From: Kuschelorhynchus macadamiae
Taxonomy: Eukaryota > Arthropoda > Insecta > Coleoptera > Curculionidae
Assembly: GCA_030620095.1 (NCBI GenBank)
Contig: JAUTXW010002195.1
Location: 124,001 to 188,000 of the forward strand
DNA length: 64,000 nt
Direction of reading: 5' to 3'
Positions 56,142-64,000 of this stretch are shown piece by piece. Positions within the stretch are counted from its first letter, which is position 1. Every line of letters begins with the position of its first letter. Below the pieces are notes generated by a model. It had not been told where the DNA came from. It saw nothing but the letters and a program-made list of their open reading frames with translations, and made no database searches. Both the position numbers and the translations under genes were made by a program.

Positions 56142-57861
56142 ATGTCTCTTTCAAAAGCAAGTGAAAGTAAGAGGAAACTTGTAGAGCATCGTATCTTTCA
56201 AGAAAAGTGGCAATTAGAGTTTTTTTACCTGTGAAGTGAAAGAAAAAATTATTTGTTTGATTTGTTTGGTGTTCCAAAATTATATAATATAAAACGTCAC
56301 TATGATATTCATAAAACTATGTTTGACAAGTATGCAGGCATGGTCAGAAACGAAAAATTAAATAAGTTAAAATCACGGTTGAAAGATCAGCAGCTTATGT
56401 TTACACGTCCAAAGCAAGAAAATGAATCTGTCCTTCAAGCGAGCTACGTACTGTCGGAGCTGATCGCGAAACACTCAAAACCATTTGTTGAAGGTGAATT
56501 TATATAAGAGTGCCTTGTAAAGGCCGCGGAAATTGTAAGTCCCGGGAGCGTGAAGGCATTTCAAAATATATCCTTGTCCCGGAATACTGTCGCTGAAAGA
56601 GTTACTGAGTTGGCTGCCAATATAAGTGATTAGATAAAAACAAAATCAGACTCTTTCATTGCATTTTCTATTGCCTGTGACGAAAGTACGGATGTGTGTG
56701 GTGTGGCGCAACTCGCTGTTTTTCTTCGTGCGGTTGATACAGATATCAATGTGTATGAAGAATTACTGGAAATAGTACCATTGCATGATACAACAACTGG
56801 GAAGGATATGTTCACTGCTGTTTATGGACTTCTGCAAAAGTACAATTTAGATTTGTCAAAACTGTGTTCCGTTGCAACAAACGGAGCTCCTTCAATGACT
56901 GGAGTAAAAGATGGCTTCATTAAAATATTACAGACAAATATCAGAGAAACGGGCAGTGACAAACCAGATTTTCATCATATTCATTGTATAAGAAGTTTTA
57001 TGCTCAAAAGTGATCGAGTTGGAAAGTGTTTTAAAGTCAGTGAAAAAAATTATAAAGTTCATAAGGTCACGAGGCCTTAATCAGCGACAGTTTTCTGCAT
57101 TTTTACGTGATTTAAAAAGTGAGTATTATGGTACTCGACCGGTTTTGGAAACCCAAAGAAGAAATACGCGTTTTCACGGAAAAAGGAGAAGATGTCAGGT
57201 TATTATGCGATGTACCTTTTTTACAAGATCTTTCATTTATGGTAGATATCACAAAACACTCGTCGGACTTAAATACGAAATTGCAAGGACCACGTCAAGT
57301 TATTACAGATATGCATGTTGTGGAAAAACAGTTAGCAGAGGATAATCTGTCACATATTCTGACTTGTAAAGGCATATCAGGAAAGCACAAGTGTCCCAAT
57401 ATCATACAAAATATATTCAGAGAAAATGAGAAGCCTTCTGGCAGAATTTGAGAAGCGTTTTAAGACCCAAGAAAACAATTTTTCTCTATTTACTGGTCTT
57501 TTCACTATCGATATTGATAAAGTTCCCCCTCACTTGCAAATGGAAGTAACTGAGATTCAGTGTCAGACCCATTAAACAAAAATTTGATAGTGTTGGTACA
57601 TTCGAATTTTATAAGTACTTGCCTGTTCAATACCGAGAAATGAGAAAATTTGCCTGTAAAATCCTGTCAATGTTTGGAAGTACCTATAAGTGTGAACAAC
57701 TATTTTCTTTGATGAAAGGAAACAAATCTCTCGCAAGATCGCGATTGACGGACGCACACTTGGACGCAGTTTTAAAAGTTATTTCCGCCGATGAATTCGC
57801 GCCACAAATAGATAACATAATTAAAGACAAAAGATGTCAAATATCTGGCAAAAGAATTTAA
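56142..57861 (+). pseudogene. hAT transposase, GTF2IRD2-like, with stops and frameshifts
   Basis: ATG 56142 opens MSLSKASESKRKLVEHRIFQ, then LYNIKRHYDIHKTMFDKYAG (BED-type finger remnant) and ASYVLSELIAKHSKPFVEGE. In-frame stops follow EFI (56505-56507) and NISD (about 56632). Core: SIACDESTDVCGVAQLAVF (first D), LCSVATNGAPSMTGVKDGF (second position N for the usual D of TDGAP), FHHIHCI. Then shifted pieces EIRVFTEKGEDVRLLCDVPF and LQDLSFMVDITKHSSDLNTK, and the C-terminal block KILSMFGSTYKCEQLFSLMK (catalytic E, dimerisation) to TAA at 57861. The RW motif is lost between 57080 and 57130. Confidence 0.9.
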
Positions 57862-58051
57862 TGTTTGTAGTTTTTTTGTAATGTTCTTTTTATTGGAAAT
57901 TTAATAAACAGACTTGTCCTATAATAGTAGTTTTTCTCAAGATTTTTAGTAGTTTGTCTTCTTTAAGCTTAGGTTTTGCGGCTCACTTAGTCGATGGTCT
58001 TCATACTTTTGGCCCACCAGTGACTTTGAGTTTGACATGGCTGTTCTAATG

Positions 58052-58787
58052 CATGTTACCGTATTAATACGTTAGAAAGATACTTAATTGATAGACATAA
58101 AAAATATTACTAGCAAAATTAAAAAAAAGTGAATAGTGAAAGGTTATAAGTATCGTGATTTTTTTTTAAATTACACTTATATCCTTAATTCCATCCAACC
58201 TCCTTTTCTTCATAACTTCATACTTATTCTTTGATATGGTACTGATAAATATTTTCAGAAACGTCGTGTGTTTTTAACACATGTTACATAAAATAGAAGA
58301 TAAAACTAATTTACCTGAATTGGTATGCTTTAAATAATAAATTTTTAAATATTCCATAGAAAAACAAAATAAAATTCCGTACAGTTTCATTCAAGTGCAC
58401 AAAAACCTTGATAAAACATTACAAAACCACAAAATTACCACTACGAATCTAATATACTTAGGTAAAATCTTACAAGTAATTTCAATTTTTTCAAATCGAA
58501 TTACACTACCTCCCTACGCATTTATATAATACCTGAAAATGGAGTAACAAAAATATGGATAACTGAAAGCAGTAAATTATATTTTATTACAATTTTAGGT
58601 ATCAAAGTCTGTGTACTAGTAGTTTTGTGACAACGCAAATATAAGGGAACAACATTTTGGTAAACACATTCCATCGAGTTGTTCGATCGACTTGCTATTT
58701 CAACTGTGCTGGTACACACCTCGAAAAAGTTACATCATAACCACGCCCGGTATCACATATCACCGTTACGTATTTTTCCTTAACACA
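58052..58787. other. No recognisable gene
   Basis: AT-rich spacer between the hAT and the tRNA. Nothing resembling a tRNA-specific upstream TATA element is obvious. Confidence 0.45.
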
Positions 58788-58860
58788 GGGGGCGTAGCTC
58801 AGATGGTAGAGCGCTCGCTTAGCATGCGAGAGGTACCGGGATCGATACCCGGCGCCTCCA
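58788..58860 (+). tRNA. tRNA-Ala (anticodon AGC)
   Basis: A 73-nt cloverleaf. The acceptor GGGGGCG pairs with CGCCTCC (one G-T) plus discriminator A. The D arm GCTCAGATGGTAGAGC, anticodon arm CTCGC-TTAGCAT-GCGAG with AGC in the loop, variable AGGTA and T arm CCGGGATCGATACCCGG are all well paired. The internal A box (TAGCTCAGATGG) and B box (GGGATCGATACC) are present. No intron and no CCA encoded. It appears functional. Confidence 0.96.
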
Positions 58861-58870
58861 CTTTTTTTTT
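58861..58870 (+). terminator. RNA polymerase III terminator
   Basis: A run of nine T follows the tRNA after a single C, sufficient for Pol III termination. Confidence 0.85.
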
Positions 58871-58954
58871 GCTTTACTCTCATAATTTGCCTATTATTTT
58901 CTATTATATAGAAATATAGTTATTAATTACGATATTAAAAAATTTAGAGAGTAG

Positions 58955-59200
58955 AAGAGTTATAAACTCAGCATCAGAAATAAACAAACAACCTCAGCTC
59001 TATTCCTACATCATCAGGAAACGACCACAAAATAAATTTCGCTGGGTGTTGGGAGATTGGCAATATAGATCATTATAAGACCAGAATATTGAAAAACAAT
59101 GTGATTTAAATAAAAGGGACGAATCATTAGAATTACCAACAGTACGGAAGACAAATTAAAACTACCAACAGTATTTAAGACAATAATCGAAAAATCTAAA
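58955..59200 (+). pseudogene. Penelope-like C-terminal tail, plus strand
   Basis: CTACATCATCAG, AAAATAAATTTC, GGGAGATTG(G/C)CAATATAGA and ACCAACAGTA(C/T)GGAAGAC match the minus-strand end of the PLE at 59872-60020. This is therefore the decayed 3' end of a second PLE facing the first. Stops are frequent. The upstream part was cut off just right of the tRNA. Confidence 0.8.
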
Positions 59201-59306
59201 ATAACAAAAAATCAAGCGCAATTAGCGCAACAACAACAGCAATATCCGGAAAACACAAATAATGACCAGCGGCCGCTCAGATATAACCTTCGGCCCCGGG
59301 TGGGGG

Positions 59307-59341
59307 TATAAAGGAAGCGTCGCAGTCACTAACACTTCAGT
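59307..59341 (+). promoter_or_regulatory. Core promoter in PLE pLTR (TATA plus initiator)
   Basis: TATAAA at 59307-59312 and TTCAGT with A at 59339 are 32 bp apart, a canonical insect spacing. The mirror copy has TATAAAAGGG on the minus strand (59759-59765) and an initiator with A at 59731. Conservation in both arms supports function in the parent element. Confidence 0.65.
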
Positions 59342-59459
59342 CTCTATTCGGACGTGAAAAAGAAGGTTTCAAGCTTCGAAAATACCAAATGTGATTTTGG
59401 CGAAACGTTAGCAAAACTGTTCTTTTCAGAACGACAGTAGTGAAGGGATATACACCCGG

Positions 59460-59578
<119 letters not shown>

Positions 59579-60861
59579 ATTTTTAGTCCTTCACGGATGG
59601 AAAATAAGAATGTGTTTTTATTCCAGGTATACATCCGTTCACTACTGGCATTAAGAACAGTTTTGCTGACGTTTCGCCAAAATCACATTTGGCATTTTCG
59701 AAGCTTTTTTTCTCGCGTCCGAATAGAGACTGAAAGTGTTGGTGACTGCGACGCTCCCTTTTATACCCCCACCAGGGGCCGGAAGTTATATCTGCCCGGC
59801 AATTGGTCGTTATTTATGTTTTCCGGATGGTGCTGTTGTTGTTGCGTTAATTGCGCTTGAGTTTTGCGATTTTAGATTTGTCGATTATGGTCTTCCATAC
59901 TGTTGGTAGGCTTATAATGTTCTATATTGGCAATCTCCCTACATCCATTGAAATTTATTTTATGGCTGGTTGTCTGATGATGTAGGAATAAAGCTGTTTG
60001 TTGAGTGATGCTGAGTTTATGCTCTTCCACTCTTGCTGATATTCGCCTGTTAGTTTGCCCCACGTACATCTTTTCACAGACCTGGCACGGAATGCTGTAT
60101 ACTCCGTGGCTTTCCAGTTTGATTTTATCTTTAGGGTTTCCAAGTAGTTTACCTATAGTTGTTTATGACTTGTGTATTGTTTGTATGTTGTGGTTCCTAA
60201 GAATTCTTCCGATTCTGTCTGTTGTACCTTTTTTATATGGTAAAACTACTTGTTGCTTTCCCGGTTCATAATTTTTGTTGTTCGTTGTTCGGGAACCCTG
60301 TGCATTAATAGCTTTCGCTACGGCGCGATTTGTGTAGTCATTTTTCTTTAAAGCACTAGATATTACGTTAAGGTCGTTTTGTCTCGTCTGTGATTCAGTT
60401 AATCGCACGGATCTGGATCTTAGGGTATTTGCCACAGCTTGAATTTGTGCTGGGTGATGACGTGATCTTGCATTTAAATATCTGTCTGTATGTGTTTGTT
60501 TTCTGTACACGTTATGCAGTTTTGTGACCAGAACATTTAAAAATGGTGTTTTCCTCTAACTCTAGAGTAAATTGTATTCTGGGCTGGATTGAATTTGCGT
60601 CAGTCAGAAATTTTTCGAGCTCTGCATGACCATGTTGCATATAATAAATATGTCATCCACATAACGAATCCATAATTTGGGCTTCAAACTTGCTTTCTCA
60701 AGAGCTTCTTTATCGAAGTATATCAAAAATAAATTCGCGACTACTAGTTGTTTATACATTTGCCCGTTGAATGAAAAATAACTATTTTTAAGGCAATGCT
60801 CCGAAAGTTCTATTATATGTGCCTGCAAATCCTCGTTCATAGCAATCTTGTCCAATGCTCT

Positions 60862-62262
60862 CAACAAGGTTGAGAGATGCACAAAGGGTACACAGAGACA
60901 GAATAAGGTCTAACAAACTACGGGAATTAGACACAAAGGACAATACTGCATGGCAAATGCAGAAAAGGGTAAGGTCTGAGAACAAACCAATGCCACCCCT
61001 GCACGGGGCAGGAGGAATGGCATACACAGACCAGGAGAAAGCAGAGGCCTTAGCGGACACTTTCGAACGAGAGTGTCGACTAAACCAACATCCGCTCGAA
61101 GATGATCAACATGAAATAGATGTAATTAATGGCTGCAGAAGACTAAACAACACGGAAACCCCTGCCACGGTGGATCACCCGGCTACACCACAGGAGGTTG
61201 AAAATCTCATAAAATGTCTAAAGAAGCGTAAAGTTCCAGGCAAAGATGGCATAACCAATCAAATAATAAAGCAATTTCCTAGAAAAGGAATTGCTGCACT
61301 AACCAACATAACAAATGCAGTCATGAGACTCGATTACTTCCCCAACAGGTGGAAGCATGCTGAAGTAGTGATGATTGGTAAACCAGGGAAAGACCTCCGA
61401 ACCTCAGAACTATCAACCGATAAGTCTGCTGCCCGCACTCAGTAAAATCGTCGAAAGTGTCCTGAACATCAGGCTCAAAGACGAAACAGGCGCCCTAGAT
61501 ATTATCCCTAAGGAGCAATTTGGCTTCAGAAGCGGCCACTCAACAGAATTGCAGGCTCTGAGAATAGTTGAAACTGTCACCAGCGGTTTCAACTTGAAAG
61601 AAGCTACTGGCACGGTCTTCCTAGACGTAGCCAGAGCTTTTGACAGAGTATGGCACAAAGGACTTGTGTACAAAATGCAAAACGCAGGTTTTGTAGCAAA
61701 GACATGCAAACTGATTGCCCACTATCTGGATGATAGATCGGCAGGCGTCAGAGTCAAACTCTCCAAATCGATACCTAGAAGACTAGAAGCAGGAGTGCCT
61801 CAGGGATCTGTGTTAGGACCGCACTTATATAACGTGTATACACATGACATCCCCAAGACACACACCACTCCTATAGCCCTATACCAACTGGCAGCTACAG
61901 AAAATAAGTACTGATAAGTGACTGGTGTATTACTTGGAAGATCAAAATAAATGCACAAAAAAGCCAGGCACTCTTCCAAAAGAGGAGGATGTACCCCCAG
62001 ACTATAAGCATTGATGGAGATGACATCCTATGGACAAAGATCCAGCTGATAATGGATGGACTGAGGAAGCCTCTCCAGACAACAATCAGGAAGAAAGCCA
62101 TGAAAGACATAAAAATGGCAGCAGCACACCCACCCATTTGAAGAACTCAGGATGCTAGTGGACTATGACCAACTAGCAGCTACAGAAAATAAGTATTTAA
62201 GGACTGCGGTAGACGCACCTTGGTACGTAAGAAATGCCCAGATCCAGCGGAACCTGGACTAG
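60862..62262 (+). pseudogene. LINE reverse transcriptase (Jockey-like), YADD deleted
   Basis: Blocks in order: STRLRDAQRVHRDRIRSNKL, MPPLHGAGGMAYTDQEKAEA, KKRKVPGKDGITNQIIKQFP, a frameshift near 61390, NYQPISLLPALSKIVES, EQFGFRSGHSTELQALRIVE, GTVFLDVARAFDRVWHKGLV (motif A Asp) and EAGVPQGSVLGPHLYNVYTH (motif B). The chain then reads PIALYQLAATENKY, lacking the expected YADDTA. C-terminal pieces DWCITWKIKINAQKSQ and TAVDAPWYVRNAQIQRNLD follow in other frames. CTGGCAGCTACAGAAAATAA and CTAGCAGCTACAGAAAATAA lie 285 bp apart, suggesting that a recombination or template jump removed motif C. Confidence 0.9.
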
Positions 62263-62294
62263 GCCCCGACAACGATCACACACCATGAAAGGCA

Positions 62295-62400
62295 TGACAA
62301 TACACACATTTCTCTCTGTTTTCAGACAACTCTCCTATACTGACCGCGATCACACACAATTACACTGACAATACACACATTTCTCTCTGTTTTCAGACAA
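62295..62400 (+). repeat. Two copies of a 35-bp unit in the LINE 3' UTR
   Basis: TGACAATACACACATTTCTC followed by TCTGTTTTCAGACAA occurs twice, 71 bp apart, before the LINE 3' end. Confidence 0.85.
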
Positions 62401-62849
62401 ATGTGTACGAGCTGACACACCTAAGATAGCGATGACTTATGGTTTATTAAGGCCCTAGGCCCCATCATCGAGATGCGGCTTCCCAAGAGGGAGGTCGGGT
62501 GGATGGTGGGTCCTCTGGGCCATTGGGCCCTTCGCGTGTCCAATGCTTCGTCGATGGGAATACTGGGATATAACGATTTGCCATCTAGGCTTGCTATGAT
62601 ATCGTCTTTTTCAAGAACGATGTCTAGTATAATTCGAGTGAAATGTTCCGAGTTTTTTACAAATGAATCAGCTTTTTCTACACCTGGTTGCATAATTTCA
62701 GATTTAAAATACAGAATCCAAAAATCCAAGGTCTTTTAAAAAGCCTTTTTCAAAAATGTTTGAAAAAACGAAGGAAGGACAATGCCTCTATAGTTAAAAA
62801 TATTCACCGGTATTCATTAAAGAGGCTAATAATGTTTCTAAATATCACA

Positions 62850-62955
62850 ATTATAAAATGACAGTGACATAAGCGAAACATAACTGGCGAACTAAGAGTT
62901 CTAAGCACTATGGCAACTAGACCTGGTCTAATTCTTAAACTTTGTAAGTGAATAC
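62850..62955 (-). repeat. Dispersed repeat, copy 2 of 2
   Basis: On the minus strand it carries GAATTAGACCAGGTCTAGTT, CTTAGAACTCTTAGTTCGCC and TTATGTTTCGCTTATGTCAC, homologous to 33205-33310. The open frame at 62804-63088 over it has no support. Confidence 0.7.
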
Positions 62956-63089
62956 GGGGGTCTATCTTTCTTGCAAATAAGTTGAATAACGTCTTAAAAT
63001 TTTTGAAAAAATTCTCAGAAAATAAGAGGTATATCAAATATGTCAGAGGATTAATAAGGCATAAAAGAAAAAAGGGGTATTTCATCAAA

Positions 63090-63726
63090 ACCGTATGAAT
63101 TATCTCTGAAACTGAAGCTAAAACAAAGAACTGTTTTCTTTACTACTGATTTTTACATTTGGAATTTTTAGGTGTTAAAGATTTAACAACTTTTGTTGCT
63201 TCTACCTAATTATCTAGACTTCTTGTTCGATCTATTAATGGAGATTTAAATACGAAAATGTTACTTCTTTTTTTAAGTACCGGTAAGATACGAGCTAACT
63301 ATACGTATCTTTGAATAAATTATTCTATTTCGATATTAACAGAGTTTAAAAACCCATTTGTATGTACCGTGCTTCCTGGCACTGTTAATAAATATCTTAA
63401 TAAGGTTCTCTTATCGATATTGAAGAATCTGTCTATAGAGCAAAATGTTCGTGCCTGTGTGCCGTTGTATTTAAATGTTTTTGCATAATTTAATAACTGC
63501 TACCTACATTCTTGTTAATTGTGCTATACATATTTTATGAGAACGATTCTGACTAATTTTCGTTTCAACTGCATTGGCATATAATGTAAAAATTGCACGG
63601 CATTAAGTGCTTCAGGGTAGGAATATGTAATTACGTTTAAGACCAGAATTTAATATGCGAAACTTATCGTTAAATATCTAAAAAGCTTTTTACTTACTGC
63701 TTTACTACAAAAAACTTTTTTTTCAG
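63090..63726. other. No recognisable gene
   Basis: AT-rich sequence ending in a pyrimidine tract TTTTTTTTTCAG that forms a good splice acceptor. Confidence 0.45.
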
Positions 63727-63842
63727 ATGAAAGTTCGGACGGAGATAAGATTAGCAAAGGAAAATGGTCAACAGATCTATTTGTAGAAGTCAAGAACATA
63801 GATATCGACTCGGTAACAATCTTCACCTACACAAAAAGTTAA
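63727..63842 (+). CDS. Candidate terminal exon, unidentified
   Basis: After the acceptor CTTTTTTTTTCAG one frame reads ESSDGDKISKGKWSTDLFVE then VKNIDIDSVTIFTYTKS and TAA at 63840-63842. Composition is protein-like, but the exon is short and I do not recognise the family. No partner exon lies in the window to the left. It may equally be part of an unrecognised repeat. Confidence 0.25.
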
Positions 63843-64000
63843 GGTGGTAGCTGGGATATACCGTGTGACAATGAAACTCCTACCCAGGGTGCCATTTGAA
63901 AACGGCAGAGATAAAAGTATCGAATTTGATGTGTTGACAGGGTTGAATATTGTGAACATTTGTAACATAAAAACAATTGAATATCGTTTCCGGTTTCCCC

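Larger units (their letters stand above)
55761..58043 (+). mobile_element. hAT element with perfect 8-bp target duplication
   Basis: The left end CAGTCATGTCAAACATGCGG and the reverse-complemented right end CAGCCATGTCAAACTCAAAG share CAG(T/C)CATGTCAAAC. The identical octamer TTCTAATG flanks it at 55753-55760 and 58044-58051. Length is 2283 bp. One plus-strand transposase pseudogene lies inside. Confidence 0.93.
60860..62536 (+). mobile_element. 5'-truncated Jockey-like LINE with 11-bp target duplication
   Basis: TGTCCAATGCT occurs at both borders (60849-60859 and 62537-62547). Both fall in the codons for ALD of the PLE protein, so removing the LINE and one repeat restores a continuous PLE frame. 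The LINE begins just before the RT domain and ends without a poly(A) tail. Confidence 0.9.
59872..62730 (-). pseudogene. Penelope-like element protein, split by a LINE
   Basis: Minus strand: SFVKNSEHFTRIILDIVLEK, then IIASLDGKSLYPSIPIDEAL (RT motif A with Asp kept) to 62548. After the LINE it resumes at 60859 as ALDKIAMNEDLQAHIIELS and HCLKNSYFSFNGQMYKQ. The G..AMGSPLSP motif B' is deleted. Then VANLFLIYFDKEALEKASL, LWIRYVDDIFII (motif C), YRKQTHTDRYLNARSRHHPA and LPYKKGTTDRIGRILRNHNI. Last is the nuclease GVYSIPCQVCEKMYVGQTNR with RISARVEEHK, and TAA at 59872-59874. Frame changes separate the blocks. The 5' end is truncated near 62730. Its pLTR lies at 59580-59905. Confidence 0.92.

Noticed and set aside
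61413..61709. 98-codon minus-strand frame
   Set aside because: Antisense shadow of the LINE reverse transcriptase.
62421..62560. C-terminal part of the 102-codon minus frame (62421-62729) as PLE protein
   Set aside because: After ALD the frame runs into LINE 3' sequence across the target duplication; only the part above 62548 is PLE.

Overview
The window is AT-rich animal DNA, almost certainly from an insect. The evidence is the mix of elements: eight copies of an IS630/Tc1-mariner family with 41 residues between the last two catalytic aspartates, a Transib, several hAT elements, Penelope-like elements (PLEs) and Jockey-like LINEs. There is also a eukaryotic tRNA-Ala(AGC) and GT-AG introns. 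A beetle is plausible but not proven. There is no operon structure, CRISPR array or prokaryotic feature. Most of the sequence is nested, decayed mobile DNA; host sequence is limited to one convincing small exon, the tRNA and a few candidates.

Layout: 0-10 kb holds a (TA)n tract, two DD41D transposase fragments (about 2.0-2.4 and 6.4-7.0 kb), a degenerate tandem array (3.0-4.0), a PLE 3' half on the minus strand (4.7-5.45), an exact 268-bp tandem duplication (6.37-6.91), a GGTACC-rich repeat (8.2-8.7) and a third DD41D scrap (9.5). From 10 to 16 kb there is a hAT with recognisable TIRs (10.1-11.6), a THAP-like exon cut by another hAT end (12.7-12.8) and a complete but dead IS630-type element with TIRs and TA duplication (13.79-15.51). 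From 16 to 22 kb a candidate spliced exon (16.6-16.8) is followed by an apparently intact hAT (17.48-20.43, perfect 8-bp target duplication) sitting inside an older dispersed repeat. From 22 to 37 kb there are three DD41D elements with TIRs of several hundred bp (22.97-25.24, 29.6-31.7, 33.58-36.69; the last has an intron and a hAT scrap inside it), plus a LINE with an 888-bp tandem duplication (25.6-28.5).

From 37 to 46.5 kb: an unidentified ORF, a hAT carrying a PLE fragment (37.9-40.1), a degenerate Transib (40.99-45.0) whose ends begin CACAGTG, and a PLE fragment split by a TA-flanked MITE. From 46.5 to 48.7 kb is a lower-repeat island with four perfect TATCGATA sites and a minus-strand exon that looks like the ankyrin protein SOWAH. 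From 48.7 to 55.6 kb, three elements lie next to (TA)n tracts: DD41D, PLE with inverted pLTRs, DD41D. From 55.8 to 58.05 kb is a hAT of the GTF2IRD2-like type with a perfect 8-bp duplication. From 58.8 to 62.7 kb, tRNA-Ala is followed by two tail-to-tail PLEs around a (TA)n palindrome; the right-hand PLE is split by a LINE flanked by an 11-bp duplication. The end holds a possible terminal exon (63.7).

Nearly all transposases carry stops, frameshifts or lost catalytic residues. The hAT at 17.5-20.4 kb is the only element whose transposase appears open over its catalytic core. The nesting gives a relative order of insertion: PLE before MITE, PLE before LINE, old repeat before hAT, DD41D before its intronic hAT scrap.
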